Positions 1 through 9,009 of a stretch of DNA of 64,000 nt are shown here, one piece after another. The notes beneath the pieces were generated by a model. It searched no databases. It was not told the DNA's origin and was given only the letters and a program-made list of their open reading frames with translations. The DNA comes from Pseudomonas libanensis. Its GTDB lineage: Bacteria > Pseudomonadota > Gammaproteobacteria > Pseudomonadales > Pseudomonadaceae. The stretch is from positions 124,001-188,000 of the forward strand of contig NZ_JYLH01000006.1 in assembly GCF_001439685.1 (NCBI RefSeq), given 5' to 3'. A program made the translations under genes and the position numbers. Position 1 is the stretch's first letter, and every line of letters begins with the position of its first letter.

Positions 1-1262
1 AGCATGTGTTCGTACAGTGCGCCGCGCGGTTCAAGGGCGAAATACAACATGCCTGGCCGCACAGGGATCGCGGACGGTGGCACGGGGGTGTAGGTCAATG
101 TCACACCGGGCATAGAGGAGGTGACGAGTTTTTCAACCGTGTCCGGCGAACCAATTTTTACCGTGCGCGGCACGATTTCCGCGAGCTCTGCGCCGGCCTT
201 TTCCGCACTGACACCCAGGTAGAGGGTGCAATTGCCATCAATGCGCTCATTGTCCAGACGCCCTTGGTGGTACGCCGGTTTCACTTGGGCGAGCGCAATG
301 CTGAAGTAACGAGCAGAAATAACGGTGTCTACCAGCGTGTGAATAATGGCGAACAGGGTGTTGAAGCCTGGTGCCGGGTGGCGATGGTCGTAAGGCGGTA
401 GATCCGCAAGGCGATGGGTCTTGGAAAACGTCAGCAGGGCGCCTGCCAAGCGAAGCAGTTCTTGATGCACGCGCTCGGGATGCAGGCCCGGGTGCTGGAA
501 GAGGTGAGAAAGGCTGGCGCATGCGGTATTGCTGGTGTGCAACAACCAGAATGACGCGATATCTCCGGCGCGGAACTCAACGACATTCTGAGAGGGTTCG
601 CGGTGAGTTTCTTGCATGACCTGGACCTTGGCGTCTAGGGCTTCAAGCAGCTGTCGCAACTTTATCAGCAGGCTGGGCATGGCGGCCAAATTCAAGGCGG
701 GCGCCATGTACTGATCATCCACCTCAAAGCCTCCGGTACTGCTGCGTTTCAAGCGCGCTATCGGGATGACTTCAAATGCGTCGTGCGCCTGGTCGTCCGT
801 CAGCAAGCGAACGGCGGGGGCAAGGAACGCCACTTCGCTTTCTTCCGCTTCGGTGAACATATCCGGTATTAGGGCGTTGTTCTGTGCATAGCGGCCAACG
901 TCTATACCTAAGTCGCTGGCGGCCAGGTTGCGACCGTAGGGGGTCAGCTGCGGCAATGCCAGATACGCCGTGATTTCGGACACGCTGAGATCCTGAAGCG
1001 CGATGGCCGGTGGCAGTGTGGCGCCCTCCGGCGCAGAGTACAGCTCACGGCCCGGGAACACGGCTGACACTTCCAGCACGCGCAACGTGCCTTGCGCCAG
1101 ACTCGCTTTGTCGAGTTTCAGGTGTTGAATACCCCAGGCATAAGGCTGCAACAGCTGACTCATCTGGCTCAGCCTTGCCTCGTGATAGCGGTCCTGCTGT
1201 TGAAAGAGCTGCGGGCGCAGGAACAGCCCTTCGCCCCACAGGATTTTGGCGTTATAACTCAA
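1..1262 (-). CDS. tssK: T6SS baseplate protein TssK (3' end cut by window)
   Basis: The reverse strand is open from 1262 to the window edge, giving about 420 residues. TssK proteins are usually about 445 residues, so only the last 25 or so are missing. The N-terminus reads LSYNAKILWGEGLFLRPQ, the TssK hallmark (K-x-LWGEGxFLRPQHFQ). The start is TTG at 1260-1262, chosen because AAGGAG lies at 1271-1276, 8 nt upstream, and because the family motif follows at once. In known systems TssK links the baseplate to the TssJLM membrane complex. The gene lies downstream of tssJ and is probably cotranscribed with it, with tssL and tssM expected beyond the edge. The order matches P. aeruginosa HSI-3. Confidence 0.93.
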   Translation of the reverse strand, partial: MSYNAKILWGEGLFLRPQLFQQQDRYHEARLSQMSQLLQPYAWGIQHLKLDKASLAQGTLRVLEVSAVFPGRELYSAPEGATLPPAIALQDLSVSEITAYLALPQLTPYGRNLAASDLGIDVGRYAQNNALIPDMFTEAEESEVAFLAPAVRLLTDDQAHDAFEVIPIARLKRSSTGGFEVDDQYMAPALNLAAMPSLLIKLRQLLEALDAKVQVMQETHREPSQNVVEFRAGDIASFWLLHTSNTACASLSHLFQHPGLHPERVHQELLRLAGALLTFSKTHRLADLPPYDHRHPAPGFNTLFAIIHTLVDTVISARYFSIALAQVKPAYHQGRLDNERIDGNCTLYLGVSAEKAGAELAEIVPRTVKIGSPDTVEKLVTSSMPGVTLTYTPVPPSAIPVRPGMLYFALEPRGALYEHM

Positions 1263-1308
1263 TGGAGAAACTCCTTGCAGGGCGCTGTGGATGGGGCTAT
1301 CACGCTCG

Positions 1309-1899
1309 TTAGTTGCTCAGGCATTTGACGGTAGCCAACGTATCGGTGGCGCCGGTTGTGGTGCTGATCAGCGCTCCTTGCGTGGAGGTCAGGGCGCAGG
1401 CATGAACACCTACGGTGATGCCCGTGGGTGCCGAAGCGTTGGCGTCGTACGCAAAGCGCCAACGACGCTCGGCGGGCTCGCGGAAAAACGCCACGATTCC
1501 GATGTAGGCGGCACCGTTTTCCAGCTTTTCGTTGAGTTCGTAATGCTGTTCGGGCAGCAGCAACATTTCCCTTGAATTGACCAGATCTGAGCCCAGGGCT
1601 CGGAGTTCTTGAGTGTCATCCAGAAAGCTGTCGAAGGATGTTTGTTCGAAACGTTCTGTTGCACGCAAATGGTAAATTTTGATGACTTGGGCCAGAGGTT
1701 TCTTATGGGTTCCTTGATTCATATTGGCGGCGGCATGAATGCGTAGGGGAATCAGGGGGGGCTTATCCTCCTGGGTTTCATTGCTTGAGCATCCCATCAA
1801 GAAAACTATCCCCACCAGAACCAGATACTTAGTGGTACTTACAAGTGCAGTTATGAAGGCGATGAGAGGATAAAGGGCGCGCTTTTTTTGTGTTTGCAT
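1309..1899 (-). CDS. tssJ: T6SS outer-membrane lipoprotein TssJ
   Basis: About 196 residues. The N-terminus has a basic stretch (QKKR) and two hydrophobic runs, then a lipobox LMGC followed by SS, as expected for an outer-membrane lipoprotein. The mature part has the TssJ features: an IHAAANMN stretch, VIKIYHLRATERFEQTSF, and a late PAERRWRFAYDA segment. TssJ anchors TssM to the outer membrane. ATG at 1899 is preferred over an upstream TTG at 1905, although neither has a strong ribosome site, and the leader is longer than usual. It lies 46 nt before tssK on the same strand. Function comes from family similarity and context. Confidence 0.9.
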   Translation of the reverse strand: MQTQKKRALYPLIAFITALVSTTKYLVLVGIVFLMGCSSNETQEDKPPLIPLRIHAAANMNQGTHKKPLAQVIKIYHLRATERFEQTSFDSFLDDTQELRALGSDLVNSREMLLLPEQHYELNEKLENGAAYIGIVAFFREPAERRWRFAYDANASAPTGITVGVHACALTSTQGALISTTTGATDTLATVKCLSN

Positions 1900-2352
1900 C
1901 GGCAAGTAGCTCTAGAACATATAAACGTGGTGTGGCCGTTGAGTTTTACTCTAAGTTGGTATGGAGGCTATCGGCCACTCGGAAATTGCTTGCGCTGAGC
2001 AGTGCTGCTCTACATCGCGCGCATAGTGTCTATAGGACTTTATTACACTCGACGGGATTTCATGCTCTCAATTTGAGAGGTTTGTCTGGTTTGGTCAAGC
2101 CTGAACAAGAGATTTTGTTGTTTTAGTTGCTGTAAAGAGGGTGCTGGTATTTGGTTGTGTAGGATGGTTTTGTTTGTTATGTGGGAAATATTACCGATTA
2201 AAGGGTTCCGTTAGGATTCGATAGAATTTATTTGCAAGTGTATTTGGGTTGATATACGGTTCGGTTTCTTACTCGTGCTGGCAAAAGTGGTTTGCTGAGT
2301 GCGGAAAACTCTAACGTCTATATACGGATCTTTTACTCGGGGAGGGATCGCT
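1900..2352. promoter_or_regulatory. Divergent intergenic region between tssJ and the tssB-side operon
   Basis: About 450 bases, more AT-rich than the flanking genes, lie between the two divergent T6SS transcription units and so should hold both promoters. No clear sigma-54 (-24/-12) site was found: a TGGCA...TTTGC pair at 2279-2295 has two extra bases between the GG and GC elements. Short frames here show no family features. Confidence 0.5.
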
Positions 2353-2901
2353 GTGCGTGCCATTCTTATTGTGATCGGTTTTCTAATGGTGTCAGGGTGC
2401 GCAATGCAATCTGCACAAGAGCCAGTACCAACGTTTGAACACTTAATGTTTAAAGCAGATGAGCGTATTCAAGCGCGCAACTTCGAAGCGGGTAGGAAGT
2501 TGCTGTCGGAAGCTGCATCCATGGAACCCACTCGAAAAGAGCCTTGGTTGCGCCAGGCTGAACTGGAATTCGAAGCTGAGAATTATGGTGCGGCGATTCT
2601 GGCCGCGCAGGAAGTGCTGCAGCGCGATGCAGCCAACACCCGTGCTGACGCCATTCTGACGGTGTCCGGCTTGCGAGTCGCAGTGCAGTCTTTGGGAAGG
2701 CTGCGTGATGAAAAAGACGTAAACGGCCCTGTGCACCAAGAGGCGCAAAAGCTTGCGGTGAGGCTGCGCGAAACTCTGGGCGCCAAGGCGTTGCTGCCCA
2801 AGGCCAAAGCTGCACCGCGTAAGTCGGTGCCTGCACCAGCCAAAGCTACGCCAGCGGCGTCGAGCTCCGATCCGTTCTCCAGCCTGCCGGGCATGAATTG
2901 A
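2353..2901 (+). CDS. T6SS-linked TPR-repeat lipoprotein
   Basis: 182 residues from GTG at 2353, preceded by GGGGAGGG about 6 nt upstream. A farther GTG at 2299 lacks such a site. The N-terminus MRAILIVIGFLMVSGC is a compact lipoprotein signal with lipobox VSGC. The mature part has two or three TPR-like helix pairs (AGRKLLSEAASMEPTRKEPW, then AEYLEFEAENYGAAILAAQEVL-like text) and ends in an Ala/Lys/Pro-rich tail. It is the first gene of the rightward T6SS operon, 43 nt before tssB. It is not one of the 13 core Tss components. It may help assembly at the envelope, but that is inference from position. Confidence 0.75.
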   Translation: MRAILIVIGFLMVSGCAMQSAQEPVPTFEHLMFKADERIQARNFEAGRKLLSEAASMEPTRKEPWLRQAELEFEAENYGAAILAAQEVLQRDAANTRADAILTVSGLRVAVQSLGRLRDEKDVNGPVHQEAQKLAVRLRETLGAKALLPKAKAAPRKSVPAPAKATPAASSSDPFSSLPGMN

Positions 2902-2944
2902 GCGTGAACCCTTAAGTAAGTATTTGATTGAGGCGGTACCTGCT

Positions 2945-3448
2945 ATGGCTAAGAAGGAAAGTGTGCAGAAACGCCTGCAAAAGGTGCGGGCGCCGAGGAT
3001 TCAGCTGACCTACGACGTTGAGATTGGCGATGCCATCGAGCAGAAAGAGCTGCCCTTTGTGGTCGGGGTGTTGGGTGATTTTTCCGGAAATCCGGAAACG
3101 CCCCTGGCACGTCCGAAGGATCGCAAATTTGTGTCGCTTGATCGGGATAATTTTGACGAGGTCATGGCGGCGATGGCGCCACGTGCCACGTATCGGGTGG
3201 CCAACGCACTGACTGGGGAGGGGGAGTTCGGCGTGACCTTAAACTTTCAATCACTGGAAGATTTTGGACCAGAGGCCCTCATTCGCCAGGTGCCTGCACT
3301 GCACAAGCTCCATCAGGCCCGGAGCAAGCTGGCGGACATGCGCAACAAGATCTCGACCAACGAAACCCTTGAGGATGTGCTCAGCGACGTGCTGACGAAC
3401 ACCGAGCAGATGGCCGCGATTCGCCGCGAATCCCAGGGGGATGTATGA
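2945..3448 (+). CDS. tssB: T6SS contractile sheath small subunit TssB
   Basis: 168-residue frame from ATG 2945 (GAGG at 2930-2933). An upstream in-frame ATG at 2924 would add seven residues and fits the family less well. Family features: MAKKESVQKRLQKVRAPR, then the ELPFVVGVLGDFSG motif, then RKFVSLDRDNFDEVM, typical of TssB/VipA. TssB pairs with TssC to build the cytoplasmic contractile sheath. The stop overlaps the tssC start (ATGA), indicating translational coupling. Confidence 0.95.
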   Translation: MAKKESVQKRLQKVRAPRIQLTYDVEIGDAIEQKELPFVVGVLGDFSGNPETPLARPKDRKFVSLDRDNFDEVMAAMAPRATYRVANALTGEGEFGVTLNFQSLEDFGPEALIRQVPALHKLHQARSKLADMRNKISTNETLEDVLSDVLTNTEQMAAIRRESQGDV

Positions 3449-4935
3449 GCACCGCAAACGCTTCCGGTGATATGAGTGCTCCACTGTTAAATGAAGGGGC
3501 CAGCTTGCTTGATCAGGTTGTCGAGCAAAGCAAGATTGCCAAATCCGAGTCGGAACACCTTCGAGCGCGCGACCTGATCGCCGAGTTGGTTGCTGAGGTC
3601 ATGCAGGGGACGGTCGTGGTCTCGGAGAACCTCGCTCGTAGCCTGGATTCGCGTATTGCAGAGCTGGATCGGATGCTCTCTGAACAGCTGTCGCTGGTCA
3701 TGCATGCCGCAGAGTTTCAAAAGCTCGAATCCAGTTGGCGCGGCTTGCACCATTTGGTGACTGAATCGACTACCGGGGCCATGATCAAAATCAAGGTCTT
3801 TAACGCCTCGAAAAAAGAGCTGATGCGCGACTTCAAAGCTGCATTGGAGTTCGACCAAAGTTCACTGTTCAAGAAGATCTACGAGGAAGAATTTGGCACC
3901 TTTGGTGGTGCGCCGTTTGGTGCATTGATTGGTGACTATGCGATCACCCGCCAGCCAGAAGACCTGTACTTCCTTGAGCAAATGTCCCATGTCGCGGCTG
4001 CCGCCCACGCGCCATTCATAACGGCGCCTGCGCCGGAACTGCTTGGCCTGGAGAGCTTTGCCGACCTGGGCCGTCCGCGCGATATGGCCAAGGTGTTTGA
4101 TACGGTTGAATACGCCAAGTGGAAATCCTTGCGCGACTCTGAAGATGCGCGCTATGTGGGCTTGGCATTGCCGCGCTTCCTGGGGCGTCTACCGTACAAC
4201 CCTATTGATGGCATCACCATTGATAGCTTCCCATTCGTAGAGGATGTAGACGGTCGCGATCACTCCCGATACCTGTGGTGTAACGCTGCTTATGCCCACG
4301 GCGTGCGTCTTACACAAGCGTTTGAGAGCTTCGGATGGTGTGCCGCTATTCGAGGTGTTGAGGGTGGTGGTCTGGTGGAAGGGCTGCCGACTCATACCTT
4401 CAACACCGATGATGGTGAAGTGGCGCTCAAGTGCCCGACTGAAGTGGCCATCACTGACCGCCGTGAAAAAGAACTCAGCGATCTGGGCTTTATTTCCCTG
4501 GTGCATTGCAAGAATACCGATTACGCGGCTTTTTTTGGCGCGCAGTCATTGCAAAAGCCGCGTAAGTACAACACCGACGCGGCCAACGCCAACGCGCTGC
4601 TGTCCTCGCAACTGCAGTACATCTTCGCTGTGTCGCGGATTGCTCACTACCTCAAGTCGATGATGCGCGACAAGATTGGCAGCTTCGCTTCGGTGTCCAG
4701 CGTTTCAACCTTTCTGAACACCTGGATCAGCCAATACGTGCTGCTCAATGACAACGCAAGTCAGGAGGCCAAAGCCCAATATCCCTTGCGTGAAGCGTCT
4801 ATTCAGGTCTCCGAAGTGCCCGGTCGTCCTGGCGTATTCCGCGCCGTGGCGTTCTTACGCCCCCATTACCAACTTGACGAACTGTCGGTGTCTCTGCGCC
4901 TGGTCGCGGAGCTGCCCGCGGGCGTGAAGGCATAA
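3445..4935 (+). CDS. tssC: T6SS contractile sheath large subunit TssC
   Basis: 496 residues, the usual TssC/VipB length. The protein contains EFQKLESSWRGLHHLV, IGDYAITRQPEDLYFLEQMS, LGLALPRFLGRLPY and a C-terminal FRAVAFLRPHYQLDELSVSLRLVAELP, all typical of the family. It forms the T6SS sheath with TssB around the Hcp tube. The start overlaps the tssB stop by 4 nt. No disruptions are seen. Confidence 0.97.
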   Translation: MSTANASGDMSAPLLNEGASLLDQVVEQSKIAKSESEHLRARDLIAELVAEVMQGTVVVSENLARSLDSRIAELDRMLSEQLSLVMHAAEFQKLESSWRGLHHLVTESTTGAMIKIKVFNASKKELMRDFKAALEFDQSSLFKKIYEEEFGTFGGAPFGALIGDYAITRQPEDLYFLEQMSHVAAAAHAPFITAPAPELLGLESFADLGRPRDMAKVFDTVEYAKWKSLRDSEDARYVGLALPRFLGRLPYNPIDGITIDSFPFVEDVDGRDHSRYLWCNAAYAHGVRLTQAFESFGWCAAIRGVEGGGLVEGLPTHTFNTDDGEVALKCPTEVAITDRREKELSDLGFISLVHCKNTDYAAFFGAQSLQKPRKYNTDAANANALLSSQLQYIFAVSRIAHYLKSMMRDKIGSFASVSSVSTFLNTWISQYVLLNDNASQEAKAQYPLREASIQVSEVPGRPGVFRAVAFLRPHYQLDELSVSLRLVAELPAGVKA

Positions 4936-4976
4936 AGTCACTGTTGCACCAACCCTCCCTAAAAAAGGATGAAGTA

Positions 4977-5480
4977 ATGAAAGACATCTACCTCAAAATT
5001 GGACAGCCAGATGTGAAGGGTGAGTCTCTGGATAAGGACCACGCAGATTGGTTGGAAATCGATTCCTGGGTACATGAAATTCGCCAGCCAAAATCGTCAA
5101 CGGCGTCTGCAACCGGTGGCAACACGGCCGAACGTTGCGAACACGATGCAATGGAGTTCACCAAGACGATGGATGTCACCAGCCCGCAGCTTTATGAGGC
5201 AGCGTCGAGTGGTACCACCTTCAAAGAAATCACCATCGAGTTCTTTAAACGGGACGGTGAAGGTCAACGCGTGAAGTACTTGGCGATCGATCTGAAAAAC
5301 GCCGTGGTAGCCAGCATCGCGCCCAAAGTGGTGGCGGGACAGGAGCCTATGGAAACCTTCAAGTTGAAGTACGCCGCCGTGCAATGGCGCTACACCCAGA
5401 AAGCCAGTGGTGGCGGTCAGCAGGGCAACACCCAAGGCGCTTGGAGCTTGACCAAGAATGACAAGTCGTTCGCGGTCTGA
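4977..5480 (+). CDS. hcp: T6SS tube protein Hcp (TssD)
   Basis: 167 residues from ATG 4977, with AAGGATG just upstream. An upstream in-frame ATG at 4944 is disfavoured because Hcp proteins begin with M-x-D-x-Y-L-K-I. The text MKDIYLKIGQPDVKGES and DWLEIDSWVHEIRQP is typical Hcp, as is the C-terminal KLKYAAVQWRYTQKA. Hcp hexamers stack into the inner tube that is expelled with VgrG. It lies between tssC and tssE. A stable hairpin follows the stop and may set a higher hcp transcript level. Confidence 0.96.
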   Translation: MKDIYLKIGQPDVKGESLDKDHADWLEIDSWVHEIRQPKSSTASATGGNTAERCEHDAMEFTKTMDVTSPQLYEAASSGTTFKEITIEFFKRDGEGQRVKYLAIDLKNAVVASIAPKVVAGQEPMETFKLKYAAVQWRYTQKASGGGQQGNTQGAWSLTKNDKSFAV

Positions 5481-5496
5481 TTGATGCGTGACGTCG

Positions 5497-5530
5497 GGCC
5501 ATGACGTGGTCATGGCCTCGTACTATTTTT
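5497..5530 (+). terminator. Hairpin after hcp, possible partial terminator
   Basis: GGCCATGAC at 5497-5505 pairs perfectly with GTCATGGCC at 5509-5517 around a 3-nt GTG loop. A five-T run follows at 5526-5530, eight bases after the stem. The distance of the T run suggests partial termination or transcript protection rather than a full stop; tssE starts 60 nt later. Confidence 0.6.
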
Positions 5531-5589
5531 CAAAAATATTGATGCATGGCTCTGGGTGAATACCTCTCGGACCAAAGGACGACTTCTGC

Positions 5590-6078
5590 GTGAAAGGATA
5601 CGAACCTAGCCTGCTGGAAAAGCTCTTTGATGAGGCGCCGCACAGCGTTGCTCAGGGTAAATTTACCCGGCATACCCTGGAGCAGTTCAAGGAGTCCGTT
5701 GCGCTGGATGTTGAGGCTTTGCTCAACAGTCGGTTGGTCATGGAGGAGCACGTTTTAAAAGAATTCCCGCATTGCCAGGCGTCATTGATGACCTACGGCT
5801 TGCGCGATGTTTCAAGCCGCAGCTTGGCCAGCTCGGTGGACCGTGCGTTTATCTGCACGGCATTGGAAAAGGCCATCACCCTGCACGAGACCCGCTTGAA
5901 GGATATCCGGGTATCTCTGGATGAGCACCGACGCGCGTCGGGGGGCTTGCGCTTCTCGATCAGCGCCATGCTGATTGTTCATCCTGCCCGCGAACCCGTC
6001 AGTTTCGATGCGTTGTTGCAGCCCAGCACGTTGCAGTACCGCGTCAGTAAAACCCGACGTTTGGCGGTGAGTGAATAA
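5590..6078 (+). CDS. tssE: T6SS baseplate protein TssE (gp25-like)
   Basis: 162 residues from GTG 5590, with AAAGGA about 10 nt upstream. The central ESVALDVEALLNSR and FPHCQASLMTYGLRDVSS segments match the gp25-like TssE family, where the protein forms part of the baseplate wedge that polymerises the sheath. The C-terminal FSISAMLIVHPAREPVSFD is also typical. It ends directly against tssF with no gap. Confidence 0.92.
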   Translation: MKGYEPSLLEKLFDEAPHSVAQGKFTRHTLEQFKESVALDVEALLNSRLVMEEHVLKEFPHCQASLMTYGLRDVSSRSLASSVDRAFICTALEKAITLHETRLKDIRVSLDEHRRASGGLRFSISAMLIVHPAREPVSFDALLQPSTLQYRVSKTRRLAVSE

Positions 6079-7911
6079 ATGTCCATGGATGATCTCCTGC
6101 CGTTTTACGAACGCGAGCTGGCATTTCTGCGCAGCTACTCTCGTCAGTTTTCTGAACGCTACCCGAAAATTGCCGGGCGGCTGCTGCTGGCCGGTGACGT
6201 CAGTGAAGATCCCCACGTCGAGCGAATGATTCAGTCGTTTGCCTTGATGGGCGCACGCATCTCGAAAAAGATCGAAGACGACTACCCCGAATTTACCGAA
6301 GCACTGCTGCAAGTGCTGTACCCGCATTACCTGCGACCCTTTCCTGCTTGTTCGATTACCGAATTCGATCTCGGCTATGGTGCCGGGAATCTGTCCGAAT
6401 GCGTGACATTGCAGCGCGGAACGGAGTTGTTGTCCCGTCCTGTGCGGGGTGTGGAATGCCGGTTTCGTACGGTCTACGACGTGACCTTGGCGCCATTGCG
6501 TATTGCTTCGGCGCGTTTTAGCCCATTGGTGCAAGCACCCCGTGCCGTACAACTGCCGCTCAAGGCCAGCGCCCAGCTTTCAATTACCTTTGAGCTTTTG
6601 TCCACCCATGGCTCCATGCGGGAGCTGGGTCTGGATCATGTTCGATTGTTTATCGACGGTGAGCCGTCGTTTTGTGCAGTGCTGCGCGATGTGCTCGCGC
6701 TGAACGTCGCCAAGGCCTATCTCGAGCCGAATGACAGTGGGCAATGGCAGGCACTCTCCGCATCCCCAATGAAGAGTGTCGGTTTTGCCGAAAATGAGGC
6801 GCTGATTGACTGGCCGGCACGGGCCCATCCAGCGTATCGGCTATTGACAGAATTTTTCGCGTTTCCAGAGAAATTTGGTTTCTATGACTGCGATTTGAGC
6901 GGCGCTCAAGGCCGGCGTTTCACGCTGCATCTATTGCTCAGCGATGTGCTGCCTGGTTCGACCGCTTCGCGCCTGTTGGAAGGGTTATCCGTCGCCAATG
7001 TGCGCTTGCACTGTACGCCAGTAGTGAACCTGTTTCGACAGCATGCACGTCCTATTTTGGTGTCGCACCAGGCCGTGTCTTACAACGTTGTCGGAGACCA
7101 ACAAGCGGCGTCTGCGTTTGAAGTGCATGCCATTGAATCGGTCACCCGGACCACCGAAACAGCGGGTGGAGAATCCCGGAGTGAGATTCGGCCGTTTTAT
7201 TCGTTGCACCATGGCGAATGCCAGGAACGTAACGGCCTTTACTGGGTGGCACACCGGGATGAAGATCTGGCGCGTAGAAGCCCTGGTAATGAACTGCAAT
7301 TGACCATCGTCGATCCAGACATGGACCCCATCTCTCCAGGCAATTCTTCGCTAAGCCTGGAGCTTACGTGCAGCAATCGCAATCTCCCTGAACAACTCGC
7401 CTACGGCGTGCCGAGCGGCGATCTACGCATGCCCGGTGGCTCTCTGGCACAGCGTATTTCCCTATTGCGCAAACCGACGGCGGCCGTGCGTTTTGCCTGT
7501 GATCGCGGTGCGCAATGGCGCTTGATTTCGCATTTGTCGCTCAACCATTTGTCGCTGGTCGAGGGCGGGGCTGCGGCGTTTCGCGAAATGCTCAAGCTAT
7601 ACGACTTGCAACGCTCAGCCACGACGGCCCGACAAATTGAAGGCATACACGCGCTGAGTCACCGCCCGGTCACCGCCTGGCTGCCCGGCAAATACTTCGC
7701 CAGCGTGGCGCGTGGAACTGAAATACGGCTGGTGATCGATGAGGACAGCTTTGTCGGTATCGGCTTGCACATCTTTGCCCAGGTGGTGGATCACTTCTTT
7801 GGGCTTTACGTTCATGCCAACAGCTTCACGCAGTTGGTGCTGGTATCCAAACACAGCGGTGAGGAGGTCCTTCGATGCCAACCCCGAAGCGGCGACTCGA
7901 TACTGGTGTGA
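6079..7911 (+). CDS. tssF: T6SS baseplate protein TssF
   Basis: 610 residues, normal for TssF/VasA. The N-terminus MSMDDLLPFYERELAFLRSY and the following FSERYPKIAGRLLL, DPHVERMIQSFALMGARI and LLQVLYPHYLRPFPACSI are diagnostic. TssF and TssG form the baseplate wedge with TssE and TssK. The start is immediately after the tssE stop and the end overlaps tssG by 37 nt, so the two wedge partners are probably made together. Confidence 0.96.
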   Translation: MSMDDLLPFYERELAFLRSYSRQFSERYPKIAGRLLLAGDVSEDPHVERMIQSFALMGARISKKIEDDYPEFTEALLQVLYPHYLRPFPACSITEFDLGYGAGNLSECVTLQRGTELLSRPVRGVECRFRTVYDVTLAPLRIASARFSPLVQAPRAVQLPLKASAQLSITFELLSTHGSMRELGLDHVRLFIDGEPSFCAVLRDVLALNVAKAYLEPNDSGQWQALSASPMKSVGFAENEALIDWPARAHPAYRLLTEFFAFPEKFGFYDCDLSGAQGRRFTLHLLLSDVLPGSTASRLLEGLSVANVRLHCTPVVNLFRQHARPILVSHQAVSYNVVGDQQAASAFEVHAIESVTRTTETAGGESRSEIRPFYSLHHGECQERNGLYWVAHRDEDLARRSPGNELQLTIVDPDMDPISPGNSSLSLELTCSNRNLPEQLAYGVPSGDLRMPGGSLAQRISLLRKPTAAVRFACDRGAQWRLISHLSLNHLSLVEGGAAAFREMLKLYDLQRSATTARQIEGIHALSHRPVTAWLPGKYFASVARGTEIRLVIDEDSFVGIGLHIFAQVVDHFFGLYVHANSFTQLVLVSKHSGEEVLRCQPRSGDSILV

Positions 7912-8957
7912 TTGCTCGGATGGTCGAGCAACCTTATCGCTATGAGTTTTTCCAGGCGGTTCGGGTGCTGGAGCATCTGTTCGTTGGACAAGGCGACCGC
8001 CCAGGCGATGTGGTGGGTAAGCGTCTGCAATTTCACAACACCCTAACCCTGGGCTTTCCCGCCAGTGAGCTTGAGCGGATGGAGGTGTTGGCAAACACCC
8101 CCGAACAGGGGTTGGAACGTATTGAGCGATGGCAGGCGCATTTTCAGGGCCATCTTGATTCGGTGGCACTGACCCCGGCGTTCTTTGGCCTGCTGGGAGG
8201 GCAGGGGGCGCTACCACTGTCCTACACCGAGCGTCTGGGAGAGCGGGAGGTGGTCCACCGTGATGGGGCCGCGCGCGCCTTTCTGGACATCTTCAGCAAC
8301 CGCGCCACGGCGTTGTTTTACGGCGCCTGGAAAAAGTACCGACTCGCCTTGCAGTATGAGCTGGATCGCCAGGGGCGTTTTCTACCATTGACCCAAGCCT
8401 TAACCGGGTTGACGCAACGTTCCCTTTCCAACGACCCCGTATCGGGTGGTGTATCCGACCAGGCCCTTGCGTTCTACAGCGGGGCCATCGGTCATCGGCC
8501 GTTGTCGGCGGCATATTTGCAACGCGTGCTCAGCGAATATTTCCAGGTGCCCGTACGAATTGAGCAGTTTGTTGGCGGTTGGCATTCGGTACCGACGGAT
8601 CAACGCTCCCACCTTGGCGCCCCCGGCTTGACGTTGGGACGCAATGCCTTGGTCGGTGGCCGTGTCTGGCAGCGCGATTTGCGCATGCGCTTATGGATAG
8701 GTCCGCTGTTGCGCGAAACGTTTGATGACTTTTTGCCCGGTGCGAACGCTGCCAAGGCGCTGGCAACATGGCTGACCTTGATAGTCGGCAGCGGCCTGGA
8801 GTTTGAGGTGTGCCTGGTCTTGCAAGCTGATCAGGTAGACGGGGTAACCCTGTCACCCACGGCCAGCAGACGGTTGGGCAGGGATGCGTTTCTGGTCACC
8901 CAGGCGCAACACATGGATCGGACCGATGCCCGTTACCAGATCGCCACATTGCATTGA
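7875..8957 (+). CDS. tssG: T6SS baseplate protein TssG
   Basis: 360 residues. The segment EQPYRYEFFQAVRVLEHLF and the following LGFPASELERM, TPAFFGLLGGQGALPLSYTE and FLDIFSNRATALFYGAWKKY are TssG/VasB features. It completes the wedge with TssF and overlaps that gene by 37 nt. The clpV start follows 52 nt after the stop. Confidence 0.95.
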   Translation: MPTPKRRLDTGVIARMVEQPYRYEFFQAVRVLEHLFVGQGDRPGDVVGKRLQFHNTLTLGFPASELERMEVLANTPEQGLERIERWQAHFQGHLDSVALTPAFFGLLGGQGALPLSYTERLGEREVVHRDGAARAFLDIFSNRATALFYGAWKKYRLALQYELDRQGRFLPLTQALTGLTQRSLSNDPVSGGVSDQALAFYSGAIGHRPLSAAYLQRVLSEYFQVPVRIEQFVGGWHSVPTDQRSHLGAPGLTLGRNALVGGRVWQRDLRMRLWIGPLLRETFDDFLPGANAAKALATWLTLIVGSGLEFEVCLVLQADQVDGVTLSPTASRRLGRDAFLVTQAQHMDRTDARYQIATLH

Positions 8958-9009
8958 ACACCTCGGTCAACGCTGACGGCTTGACCCCGACATTTATCAA
9001 GGACGCACG

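Noticed and set aside
2279..2295. Sigma-54-like TGGCA...TTTGC before the T6SS operon
   Set aside because: The GG and GC elements are two bases too far apart for a -24/-12 promoter.
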